Below are positions 1 to 6,087 of a stretch of 8,407 bases of DNA, in pieces. This DNA comes from Lentzea sp. Lineage in GTDB: Bacteria > Actinomycetota > Actinomycetes > Mycobacteriales > Pseudonocardiaceae. The position numbers and the translations under genes are program-made. A model generated the notes under the pieces. The model worked only from the letters and a program-made list of their open reading frames with translations, was not told where the DNA came from and did no database searches. Each line of letters opens with the position of its first letter. The first letter of the stretch is position 1. Location of the stretch: the NCBI GenBank assembly GCA_030146905.1, contig JASLAV010000922.1, positions 1 through 8,407 on the forward strand, written 5' to 3'.

Positions 1-68
1 GCCACTTCGGCCACGGTCAGGAACTGCACCTGAGCGAGACCTGTTCGTTCGTTCTCCTTCGCAGGCAT
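1..68 (-). CDS. BldC-like small helix-turn-helix DNA-binding protein (N-terminus only)
   Basis: Only the first 22 codons are in the window; the gene runs off at base 1. The start is ATG at 68-66. The translation begins MPAKENERTGLAQ and continues VQFLTVAEVA. The run QVQFLTVAEVA is the typical opening of the MerR/excisionase-type winged HTH family that includes Streptomyces BldC and the mycobacterial protein encoded just after proC (Rv0500A, from memory). These are usually DNA-binding regulators of about 60-80 residues. A purine-rich AAGGA lies 11 nt upstream of the ATG, and the nearest upstream ATG runs into TGA after one codon, so this start is well supported. Its position after proC matches the order in mycobacteria. 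The recognition helix is not visible, so the exact family is inferred from the N-terminus and the neighbourhood. Confidence 0.8.
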   Translation of the reverse strand, partial: MPAKENERTGLAQVQFLTVAEV

Positions 69-82
69 GATTCACCGCATCC

Positions 83-137
83 TTCGACACGTGTCGTGCC
101 GTCGGTCTTCCCCACCAACGGTTCGACACGCACGTGC
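83..137. promoter_or_regulatory. Paired CACGTG palindromes upstream of the bldC-like gene
   Basis: The 129-bp gap between proC and the HTH gene contains a perfect 12-bp palindrome CGACACGTGTCG (85-96) and a second 8-bp palindrome GCACGTGC (130-137). Each is preceded by the same 9-mer TTCGACACG (83-91 and 122-130). Two related palindromic sites in one promoter region look like a two-site operator for a dimeric regulator. On the minus strand TACTCT (150-145) is a possible -10 box, which would place both palindromes downstream of it, in the leader. No -35 match is evident. The regulator is unknown; autoregulation by the downstream HTH protein is one possibility. Confidence 0.25.
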
Positions 138-197
138 TGCCCTGAGAGTAGCGGGACTGGTGTGACTCCTGCGACGTCCAAGCGAGGTGAGCTTCGC

Positions 198-1007
198 TCA
201 GTCCTCGTGTTGCCTGCCCAGTTCGACCGATCGGTCGCGTGCCGACTCGATGGCGGCGAGGAGGGCGGCGCGCACGCCGTGCTTCTCCAGCTCGCGGATC
301 GCCATGATCGTCGTGCCCGCCGGCGAGGTGACAGCCTCGCGCAGGATGACCGGGTGGTTCGAACCCTCGTTGAGCATCGTCGCCGCCCCCACCGCGGACT
401 GGATGATCAGCGTGGAGGCCAGGTCACGGGGGATGCCGAGCAGGATTCCCGCGTCGATCATCGCCTCGACCAGGAAGAAGAAGTAGGCGGGACCCGAGCC
501 GGACAACGCCGTCACCGCGTCCTGCTGCGACTCCGGCACGACCGCGACCTTGCCCACGGTCGACAGCAGCTCCTCGACGATCTTGAGGTGCTCCGGCGTC
601 GCGTTGGAACCGCCCGAGACGGCGCTCATGGCTTCACCGACGACCATCGGCGTGTTCGGCATCACCCGCACCACCGGGGTGCCCTCCGGCAGCCTGCGCT
701 CGTACAGGGCCGTCGGGAGGCCCGCGCACAGCGAGACGATGAGCGTGCCCGCGCGCAGCACCGGTGCGAGCTCGACGAGCAACGGCTCGATGTCCTGCGG
801 CTTGACCGCCACGACCAGCACGTCGGCCTTCTCGGCCGCGCCCGCGACCGTGACGGCTTCGAACCCGTACTGCTCGGTGAGCGAGCGGGCACGGGCCTCG
901 TGCTTCTCCGTGAACATCAGATCGGTGGCCGCGCGGCCACCCTGCAGAAGCCCGGACAGCAGCGCCTCACCGATCTTGCCCGCGCCGAGCACCGCGATCT
1001 TCGTCAT
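198..1007 (-). CDS. proC: Pyrroline-5-carboxylate reductase
   Basis: This cytoplasmic enzyme (269 aa) reduces 1-pyrroline-5-carboxylate to L-proline with NAD(P)H, the last step of proline synthesis. The length is normal for the family. The N-terminal Rossmann fold carries GAGKIG (residues 8-13), followed by AVKPQD (67-72) and MPNTP (116-120). The C-terminal helical dimerisation domain carries the family signature around ALSGSGPAYFF (167-177), EAMIDAG (181-187) and VTSPAGTTI (226-234). All expected motifs are intact. The ATG start puts the glycine motif at the usual place. Only 10 nt separate it from the stop of the thioesterase-like gene upstream, and no strong Shine-Dalgarno is present, so translational coupling in an operon with that gene and proline dehydrogenase is likely. 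The unusual neighbour is proline dehydrogenase, which catalyses the opposite conversion. Confidence 0.97.
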   Translation of the reverse strand: MTKIAVLGAGKIGEALLSGLLQGGRAATDLMFTEKHEARARSLTEQYGFEAVTVAGAAEKADVLVVAVKPQDIEPLLVELAPVLRAGTLIVSLCAGLPTALYERRLPEGTPVVRVMPNTPMVVGEAMSAVSGGSNATPEHLKIVEELLSTVGKVAVVPESQQDAVTALSGSGPAYFFFLVEAMIDAGILLGIPRDLASTLIIQSAVGAATMLNEGSNHPVILREAVTSPAGTTIMAIRELEKHGVRAALLAAIESARDRSVELGRQHED

Positions 1008-1017
1008 CGGTCAAGTC

Positions 1018-1800
1018 TCACACAGCGGGTGTCAGCGCCAGCTGCCGTGCCTGGCAGACCAACCGGCCGGCCGAGTCGATGACCGTGGCGTCCTCGTCGA
1101 ACCACTGCCCGTGCACCGCCTGGCAGGTGACGTGGATGCGCAGCCACCCCGGGGCGGGCCTGGCCCGCAGCAACGCCGTCAGCTGCACCGTCGGCGACCA
1201 CCCGAAGCGGCCGAGGTTGAACGTCACCGGCATCGACAGGTCGCCCGCCAGCAGCGCGAAGAACGGGTCCGGCTGCTCGTCGATCGGCCGCGCCCACAGC
1301 TTGAGCGTCAGCGGACCGTCCGTGCGCCGGTCGAGGAACGTGGCCGACTCCCGGTCCACCCGCAGGTCGCAGAGGCTGCCGACCTTGTAGGTGCCGCCCG
1401 TCGGGAACGTCCCCAGCTCCACCGAACCCGGCGGCGGTGCGGCGGGAACCGACGGCAGGTTCACGTAGTCGGCGCGGTTCTCGGGGATCCGCCCCGTCGT
1501 CACCGACGCCTCGACGCACACCTGGCCGCGCTGCTCCAGCGCCACCGCGATGACGGTCGCCGTCCGCCCTGACTTGCGCACGTCGGTCCTGACCAGCACC
1601 GGCCCGACCTCCGGCGCCCGCAGGAACTGCGCGGACACCGCGAGCGGATCACCGCCGGCCACGTGGGCGGCGGCACGGGCCATGATCGCGAGCAGGAAGC
1701 CGCCGTGGGGTTTCGGACCGACGGTCCACTCGGCGGGGAGGGAGGCGGTGAAGGTTCCGTCACCGAGCGACCGGACCGCGCTGGACTTCGAGAAGGTCAT
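1018..1800 (-). CDS. Acyl-CoA thioesterase-like double-hotdog protein
   Basis: This 260-aa protein looks like the TesB-like thioesterase family (two fused hotdog domains, 4HBT_3 type), which hydrolyses acyl-CoA thioesters. The first hotdog shows W25 followed by KPHGGFLLAIMARAA (residues 30-44), the usual central-helix region. The second spans about residues 165-256, with GRFGWSPTVQLTALL (197-211) and a C-terminal DEDATVIDSAGRLVCQARQLAL strand region. At the position where E. coli TesB has a catalytic Asp I read Q206 in TVQLT, so catalytic competence is not certain. The start chosen is ATG 1800-1798, which overlaps the proline dehydrogenase TGA as ATGA; an upstream in-frame start would add 27 residues that merely re-read the dehydrogenase gene. 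The position before proC matches mycobacterial Rv0499, from memory. The substrate is unknown, and a direct role in proline metabolism cannot be read from the sequence. Confidence 0.8.
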   Translation of the reverse strand: MTFSKSSAVRSLGDGTFTASLPAEWTVGPKPHGGFLLAIMARAAAHVAGGDPLAVSAQFLRAPEVGPVLVRTDVRKSGRTATVIAVALEQRGQVCVEASVTTGRIPENRADYVNLPSVPAAPPPGSVELGTFPTGGTYKVGSLCDLRVDRESATFLDRRTDGPLTLKLWARPIDEQPDPFFALLAGDLSMPVTFNLGRFGWSPTVQLTALLRARPAPGWLRIHVTCQAVHGQWFDEDATVIDSAGRLVCQARQLALTPAV

Positions 1801-2693
1801 GAGCGGCTGGCCAGCGACCGCAGGAAGAAAGTCACGTTGGCAGGCCGTTCCGCAAGTCGCCGCATGAGATATCCGTACCACTGCTCACCGTAGGGAACAT
1901 AAACCCGAGTGCCGAGACGCTTCTGCTCCTCGGGCCGGATGCCGTAGAGCATCTGGTACTCGAACTCTGTTTTGTCATACCAGCGTGCCCGCTCGCCGAT
2001 GATCTCCACGAGGCGGGGGTCGTGAGTGGCGAACATCGGGTAGCCCTCGCCCGCGAGGAGGACGTTCGCGCACCGCACGTAGTTGAGGTCGACCTCGTGC
2101 GGGTCCTGGATCGCCACCTCCGGCGGCTCCGCGTAGGCGCCCTTGACCAGCCGGACCCTGCTGCCGGGCCCCGAGAGCCGCCGGCAGTCGTCGAGCGTGC
2201 GGTGCAGGTACGTCTGCAGCACCGCCCCCACCCACGGCCAGGTGCGCCGCAGCTCGTCCAGGACGCGCAACGTCGAGTCGGTGGTGGTGTGGTCCTCCAT
2301 GTCGAGCGTGACCGTCGTGCCACACTGCTCGGCGGCGGCGCAGATCCGGCTCGCGTTCGTGAGGGCGAGGGACTCGTCGAGCGCCTGCCCGACCGCCGAC
2401 AGCTTCACGCTGGCTTCCGCGTCCTTCGCCAGCCCCGCGGCGTGCAGCGCGTCCAGCAGCTCCAGGTACGCCTGCACGGTCTTCTCGGCCTGGGCCTCGT
2501 CGGTGGTGTCCTCGCCGAGGTAGTCCAGCGTCACCGGCAGGCCCAGGTTCCGCACGGCCTCGACGGCGTCGCGGGTCGTCTCGCCCGCGACGAAGCGCTT
2601 CACCACGTCACGGCTGATCGGCGTGCCGGCGACGAGGTGGCGAACCGTCTCGTTGCGAGAGGCGGCCATGATCAACGCTCGCAGCGGGTCCAC
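1797..2693 (-). CDS. Proline dehydrogenase (monofunctional, FAD-dependent)
   Basis: The enzyme oxidises L-proline to P5C with FAD and normally passes electrons to the membrane quinone pool. At 298 aa it has the size of single-domain bacterial proline dehydrogenases; no P5C dehydrogenase domain is fused. All barrel motifs are present: SVKLSAVG (95-102, K97), LDMED (130-134), LQTYL (159-163), RLVKGAY (181-187), ATHD (222-225), EFEYQMLYGIR (243-253) and the C-terminal substrate-carboxylate helix YGYLMRRLAER (273-283). The start is GTG 2693-2691; an in-frame TAG lies four codons upstream, so the only alternative is ATG at codon 9. An AGGG sits about 8 nt upstream, but TAGGGT could equally be a -10 box for a leaderless message. 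The gene heads an operon with the thioesterase-like gene and proC. In many actinobacteria the enzyme is paired instead with P5C dehydrogenase, which is absent here. In mycobacterial usage it would be called pruB. Confidence 0.95.
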   Translation of the reverse strand: MDPLRALIMAASRNETVRHLVAGTPISRDVVKRFVAGETTRDAVEAVRNLGLPVTLDYLGEDTTDEAQAEKTVQAYLELLDALHAAGLAKDAEASVKLSAVGQALDESLALTNASRICAAAEQCGTTVTLDMEDHTTTDSTLRVLDELRRTWPWVGAVLQTYLHRTLDDCRRLSGPGSRVRLVKGAYAEPPEVAIQDPHEVDLNYVRCANVLLAGEGYPMFATHDPRLVEIIGERARWYDKTEFEYQMLYGIRPEEQKRLGTRVYVPYGEQWYGYLMRRLAERPANVTFFLRSLASRS

Positions 2694-2699
2694 ACACGA

Positions 2700-2705
2700 A
2701 CCCTA
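2700..2705 (-). promoter_or_regulatory. Candidate -10 box of the proline dehydrogenase operon
   Basis: On the minus strand TAGGGT fits the actinobacterial TANNNT -10 pattern and ends 6 nt before the GTG start codon, which would give a leaderless transcript. No good -35 hexamer is visible 16-19 bp further upstream. The same bases contain AGGG, which may simply be the ribosome binding site, so this is a weak call. Confidence 0.25.
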
Positions 2706-2741
2706 ACTCGCCAGTCGACTTAGCGGGGGTGGGGCTCGCGG

Positions 2742-2757
2742 CCTCGTCCGGACGAGG
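2742..2757. promoter_or_regulatory. Perfect 16-bp palindrome in the proline dehydrogenase promoter region
   Basis: CCTCGTCCGGACGAGG is a perfect palindrome with no spacer, centred about 56 bp upstream of the proline dehydrogenase GTG. This is a position typical of an operator near the -35 region. It is not followed by a T-run, so it does not resemble an intrinsic terminator. The cognate regulator is unknown; in a GC-rich genome a 16-bp perfect palindrome can also occur by chance. Confidence 0.35.
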
Positions 2758-2808
2758 TGATCTTCCGCGGGGTGGTGCGGGTCGCCTTCCGGCGGGGTTC
2801 TCGGGCAT

Positions 2809-2830
2809 CGACGAACACCTGTGTTCATCG
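2809..2830. promoter_or_regulatory. GAACAC-CT-GTGTTC operator-like inverted repeat
   Basis: A core inverted repeat, GAACAC (2813-2818) and GTGTTC (2821-2826) around CT, is extended by CGA and TCG outer arms across a single mismatched pair. It lies in the gap between the isomerase gene and proline dehydrogenase, about 126 bp upstream of the latter. It differs from the actinobacterial LexA box, in which GAAC and GTTC are four bases apart; here they are six apart. It is best read as a binding site for an unidentified dimeric regulator, possibly of proline use. Confidence 0.4.
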
Positions 2831-2890
2831 CCGCTGCGCGACGATGGCGACGCGTGGGTGCACCACCGGCTCCCACCGGTTCACAGGTCT

Positions 2891-2925
2891 GCCCGGCTCG
2901 CTTCGCCTCGCGGCCGGTGCCGGGC
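2891..2925 (-). terminator. Weak stem-loop after the isomerase gene
   Basis: GCCCGGC (2891-2897) and GCCGGGC (2919-2925) form a 7-bp perfect stem around a 21-nt GC-rich loop, starting 6 nt after the stop codon of the TIM-barrel gene. No T-run follows on the minus strand. It may help end the senX3-regX3 operon transcript, but the loop is long and the call is weak. The rest of the 2694-2930 gap holds the two palindromes listed separately and no supportable gene. Confidence 0.25.
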
Positions 2926-2930
2926 GCCCG

Positions 2931-3776
2931 TCAGCGCGACAGCCCCGGCCGTGCCTTCCCCGCCTTGCCCTCCGCGGACCAGTCCAGGTGCAGCCGGGCG
3001 AACAGCAGCGCCTCGCCGAGCATCTCCCGCCGCGCGGCGGGAGACCCCGCCCGCCGGGTGTTGACCTCCAGCACGACCTGTCCGTCGAACCCGCCCCTGG
3101 CCAGCATCTCGCACAGCTCCGCACAGGGCTGGGTCCCGCGGCCGGGAACCATGTGCTCGTCCTTCGGCGCACCTGACCCGTCCGCGAGGTGGATGTGCCG
3201 CAGCCCGTCGCCCATGCGCTTGGCCATCTCCAGCGCGTCCATGTGCGCCGCGGCCGAGTGCGACAGGTCCAGCGTGTAGTTGCGGTGCCCCACGTCGGTC
3301 GGGTCCACGGACGGCTTGAACGCGTTCATCTCCACCGAGCGCCCGCGGCCCAACGGCCGGCGCACCGGGAACATGTTCTCCACGGCGATCGCGATGCCGC
3401 TCTCGTCCTCCAGCGAGGACACGAGCTCGGCGAACCCGTCGGCGTACTTGCGCTGCCACCGGAACGGCGGGTGCAGCACCACGGTCGGCGCGTTCAGGTC
3501 CTGTGCGGCCCTGACGGCCTTGCGCAGGCGTTCGGACGGGTCCGGGGACCAGACCCGTTGCGAGATCAGCAGGCACGGGGCGTGCACGGCGAGGACGGGC
3601 ATGCCCGATCGGGACGACAGGCGGTCCACCGCCCGGATGTCCTGCGACACCGGGTCGGCCCACACCATCAGCTCGACACCGTCGTACCCCAGCTCCGACG
3701 CGATCTCGAACGCCGCTCCGGCGGGCTGGGGGTAGACCGATGCCGTGGAAAGCCCGACCGGGATGCGGGCGGTCAA
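2931..3776 (-). CDS. Sugar phosphate isomerase/epimerase-like TIM-barrel protein
   Basis: This 281-aa protein belongs to the xylose isomerase-like / endonuclease IV-like TIM-barrel superfamily (AP_endonuc_2 fold). Strand-end motifs, in order, are [10 protein letters not shown] (7-16), GVELMVW (33-39), VHAPCLL (64-70), LHPPFRW (101-107), AVENMF (131-136), YTLDLSH (167-173), HIHLADGSG (194-202), DEHMVPGRG (206-214) and VLEVNTRRA (235-243). Candidate metal ligands are H65, H102, E133, D170, H173, H196, D206, H208 and E237, as expected for a divalent-metal barrel. The start is TTG 3776-3774, overlapping the upstream TGA as TTGA with GGTGAAG just before it. The nearest ATG in frame lies 82 codons upstream and would add a low-complexity tail that re-reads the upstream gene. 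The homologue in mycobacteria (Rv0498, from memory) has the same N-terminal [16 protein letters not shown] start. The true substrate is not known. Confidence 0.87.
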   Translation of the reverse strand: MTARIPVGLSTASVYPQPAGAAFEIASELGYDGVELMVWADPVSQDIRAVDRLSSRSGMPVLAVHAPCLLISQRVWSPDPSERLRKAVRAAQDLNAPTVVLHPPFRWQRKYADGFAELVSSLEDESGIAIAVENMFPVRRPLGRGRSVEMNAFKPSVDPTDVGHRNYTLDLSHSAAAHMDALEMAKRMGDGLRHIHLADGSGAPKDEHMVPGRGTQPCAELCEMLARGGFDGQVVLEVNTRRAGSPAARREMLGEALLFARLHLDWSAEGKAGKARPGLSR

Positions 3777-5080
3777 CTCTTCACCAGCAGCATCGCCGCT
3801 GGTGAGACGGTCACGATGAGGCCGACGAGCACGGCCAGGACGGTGGTCTGGAGGTCGTCCGCTCTGCGGATCTTTCGAACCAGCAACACCAGACCCACGG
3901 TAACGGCCAGCGCCACCACGAGCGCGGCGGCGGGTACCGCGCGCCAGAGGAAGTTGAACGCGAGCCACAGACCCGCGCCGCCGAGCACGCCGACCGCGAG
4001 CTGGCCGATCATGATCAGCCATTCCTTGCCGGCCGAGCGCCGCGGGCCGTCGTCGAGGTCCTCGTCGGCCTCTGCGACGTCGTCGAGACCCGCGGGGACC
4101 TCGTCCTCGGCGTCCTCGGCGTCGTCCGCGAGGTAGTCGTCCTCCGCGCGGTAGGCGGCGTACTCCTGCGAGTCGTCCTCGTCGACGTACGGGGCGGGGT
4201 GGGCCGCGGTCGACTCCATGGGCGGCATCGACAACACGGTCTGGGCCGCGGGGTCGTCGTCGTCACCGAACCACGCGTCCGGCTGGTTGTTGGGCAGCGG
4301 CTCCGGCAGCGGCGGCGGAGCGGGCGGCACGATCAGCACGGACTCGGTGTCGAGTGCGGCGATCTTGTCGACCGGCGCCTTGGCCGGGACGCGCGGGAGC
4401 TGCTCGGTCATCGCCTCGCGCGGAGGCATGCCCGGCTTGGGCGCGGGGGTCGGCATCTGCACCGACGGCGGCACCGGCTTCGGCGGCCGCGTGATGTTGG
4501 TGCGCGACGGCGAACCCGTCTCCAGACGGGAGCTCACCGGATCCGGGCGCTGCGCGTCCGGACGGGACAGGTCGGGCCGCTGCAGGTCCGGGCGGGACAG
4601 GTCGGAGCGCGACGGCGCGTCGGGACGCGCGGCGTCGGGGCGGGGCAGGTCGGACCGCGACGGCTGGTCGCGGACCTGCGGCACCTGCCGCGTCTGCTCG
4701 GCCGCCGCGGGCGGCGGTGGTGGCGGAGCGGGTGCCGGTCTGCGGGCCTGCGGCGGCTGCGCCGGCGGGACCGCAGGCGGTTTCGGCTGGTAGGCCGTGC
4801 GCTCGCTGGCGGGCGGCGGTGGCGCGGCAGGAGGTTCGGGGGCGGCGCGACGACCCGTGGGGGCCACGTCGTCGTCGCGGATCGCCATCAGCCGGCCGCT
4901 GTCGGACAGGACCCGCTCGATGATCGTCTGGGGCGCGGTCTCCGGCTGCTGGACGTCGTCTTCCTCGTCAGCAGCCCGGCGGCGTCGCCGACGTGGCGCA
5001 CTCTCTGCGCTGCCCCCGTACTGGGCGAGCAGCTCAGCGACAGTGCGCTGCGTCTGGTCGGATCCGCTCTCTCGACTCAT
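3773..5080 (-). CDS. Proline-rich three-span membrane protein of unknown function
   Basis: I recognise this only as the positional counterpart of mycobacterial Rv0497 (from memory). The 435-aa protein has five parts. An N-terminal motif [10 protein letters not shown] (13-22) is followed by a run of six arginines (30-35). Next comes a disordered Pro/Ala-rich stretch (about 74-265), which includes tandem xRPDx pentapeptides (141-181). An acidic segment (about 268-347) leads to three C-terminal hydrophobic spans (about 354-379, 382-402, 410-433). The positive charges before span 1 and the KIRR after span 2 suggest a cytoplasmic N-terminal tail and an outside C-terminus. ATG 5080 overlaps the phosphatase stop as TGATG; GTG at 5089 would add three residues and is equally possible. 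Tight packing suggests a shared transcript with senX3-regX3 and ppx. No enzymatic motif is visible; a scaffold or envelope role is only a guess. Confidence 0.85.
   Translation of the reverse strand: MSRESGSDQTQRTVAELLAQYGGSAESAPRRRRRRAADEEDDVQQPETAPQTIIERVLSDSGRLMAIRDDDVAPTGRRAAPEPPAAPPPPASERTAYQPKPPAVPPAQPPQARRPAPAPPPPPPAAAEQTRQVPQVRDQPSRSDLPRPDAARPDAPSRSDLSRPDLQRPDLSRPDAQRPDPVSSRLETGSPSRTNITRPPKPVPPSVQMPTPAPKPGMPPREAMTEQLPRVPAKAPVDKIAALDTESVLIVPPAPPPLPEPLPNNQPDAWFGDDDDPAAQTVLSMPPMESTAAHPAPYVDEDDSQEYAAYRAEDDYLADDAEDAEDEVPAGLDDVAEADEDLDDGPRRSAGKEWLIMIGQLAVGVLGGAGLWLAFNFLWRAVPAAALVVALAVTVGLVLLVRKIRRADDLQTTVLAVLVGLIVTVSPAAMLLVKS
4538..4660 (-). repeat. Tandem xRPDx pentapeptide-coding repeat
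   Basis: Inside the proline-rich membrane protein, about eight imperfect 15-bp units encode [15 protein letters not shown], (P)[20 protein letters not shown] and QRPDP. The constant core is R-[PS]-D with variable flanks. One unit has an extra codon, which marks it as degenerate rather than freshly expanded. Each unit alternates a basic and an acidic residue around proline, giving a zwitterionic extended segment. Such repeats often vary in copy number between strains. Confidence 0.75.
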
Positions 5081-6060
5081 CAACTCCACCGTGCCCCGGA
5101 CAGTCCAGTCCGTCCAGTATCGCTCTGGTCAGTCCCATCAGTGTGGTCCAGCCGCCTGAGGATGACACCCTCACGGAGCGCCCAGGGGCAAATCTCCAGC
5201 TGCGTGAGTGACAGGGCTCGCATCGTCGCCTCCGCGACCAGTGCGCCCGCGAGGAGCTGGTGTGCGCGCGAGGTGCTCACGCCTTCCAGTTCGGCGAGGT
5301 CACTGGCCGACATCCGGGAAATGAACGCGATCAGCTGCCGCAGGCCCGCGTCGGTGAGCACGCGACGTGCCCTGGGCCCGGCAGACGATGGCGCGGCCCC
5401 GGTGAGCCGCGCCAGCGTTCGGAAAGTTTTCGAGGTCGCAACCACCCGATCGGGTTCCCCCGCGCGTTTCAGCTTCCGCGCCACGGGCGCGAGCTGCTCG
5501 GCGAGCCAGTCGGTGGTCTCGCGGACCTCCGAGCGCCGGGGCGGGTCCTTCTTGAACCGGGTCCTGGTGAGCCGGCCCGCGCCCAGCGGCACGGAGAAGG
5601 CCAGGTCGGGGTTCTCGTCGCGACCGACGGCGAGCTCCAGGGAGCCGCCGCCGATGTCGAGACTCAGGATCTTCCCCGCGGACCAGCCGTACCAGCGGCG
5701 GACCGCGAGGAAGGTGTAGCGGGCCTCGTCCTCGCCGGACAGGACCTGGAGGTCCACGCCCGTCTCGGTGCGCACCCTGTCGAGCACCTCCGCGGAGTTG
5801 CCCGCCTCGCGCACCGCCGAGGTGGCGAACGCCATCAGGTCCTCGCAGCCGGACCGCTCTGCCGACGCCTTCGCGGCGGCCACGGCTCGAACCAGCTGGT
5901 CAGCGCCTGTCTTCGAGAGCTGACCCTTGGCGTCCAGCTGCTCTGCCAGACGCAGGATCGTCTTCTCCGACGTGGTCGGAATGGGGTGGGCACCACGATG
6001 CGCGTCCACCACCAGTAGGTGGACGGTGTTGGAACCCACGTCGAGAACGCCCAGGCGCAC
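5080..6060 (-). CDS. Ppx/GppA-family phosphatase (exopolyphosphatase or pppGpp phosphohydrolase)
   Basis: This family releases phosphate from the ends of inorganic polyphosphate or converts pppGpp to ppGpp, using an actin-like ATPase fold. The 326 residues match the short single-module form typical of actinobacteria. The motifs are DVGSNTVHLLV (7-17, first phosphate loop), ATSAVREAGN (79-88), SGEDEARYTFLAV (108-120, with the catalytic-type Glu), LDIGGGSLEL (134-143, second phosphate loop), TSKTFRTLARL (209-219) and CPWALREGVIL (291-301). The last ~20 residues are a polar Asp/Thr/Ser/Gly tail not needed for the fold. The start is GTG 6060-6058; an in-frame TGA, which is also the regX3 stop, lies ten codons upstream, so no longer form exists. 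No clear ribosome site is visible. It follows regX3 by 27 nt, linking polyphosphate or (p)ppGpp turnover to phosphate sensing. The mycobacterial counterpart (Rv0496) is called Ppx1; sequence alone does not choose between the two substrates. Confidence 0.92.
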   Translation of the reverse strand: MRLGVLDVGSNTVHLLVVDAHRGAHPIPTTSEKTILRLAEQLDAKGQLSKTGADQLVRAVAAAKASAERSGCEDLMAFATSAVREAGNSAEVLDRVRTETGVDLQVLSGEDEARYTFLAVRRWYGWSAGKILSLDIGGGSLELAVGRDENPDLAFSVPLGAGRLTRTRFKKDPPRRSEVRETTDWLAEQLAPVARKLKRAGEPDRVVATSKTFRTLARLTGAAPSSAGPRARRVLTDAGLRQLIAFISRMSASDLAELEGVSTSRAHQLLAGALVAEATMRALSLTQLEICPWALREGVILRRLDHTDGTDQSDTGRTGLSGARWS

Positions 6061-6087
6061 GCGGGAAACGGTACCTGGTCGTGTCCG

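Noticed and set aside
181..198. AGCGA/TCGCT stem at the proC stop codon as a terminator
   Set aside because: Only five base pairs plus a wobble, overlapping the coding end, with no T-run.
96..1082. 328-codon plus-strand frame opposite proC
   Set aside because: Composition is Arg/His/Asp-rich shadow sequence; proC on the other strand has all its motifs intact.
1801..1881. N-terminal 27-residue extension of the thioesterase-like protein
   Set aside because: It only re-reads the 3' end of the proline dehydrogenase gene; the ATGA overlap gives a better start.
2813..2826. LexA (SOS) box
   Set aside because: The actinobacterial SOS box has GAAC and GTTC separated by four bases; here the gap is six, so the site is not LexA-type.
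2813..2826. Rex redox-sensor operator
   Set aside because: Rex sites have the form TTGTGAA-n4-TTCACAA; the half-sites here are GAACAC and GTGTTC, which do not match.
2881..3663. 260-codon minus-strand frame overlapping the isomerase gene in another frame
   Set aside because: It is the frame-shifted reading of the TIM-barrel gene and is Arg/Gly/Ala-rich without motifs.
4199..5719. 506-codon open frame on the plus strand across the membrane protein and phosphatase genes
   Set aside because: It is antisense to two genes with clear family motifs or coupled starts, and its product is Arg/Gly-rich low-complexity sequence typical of GC-rich shadow frames.
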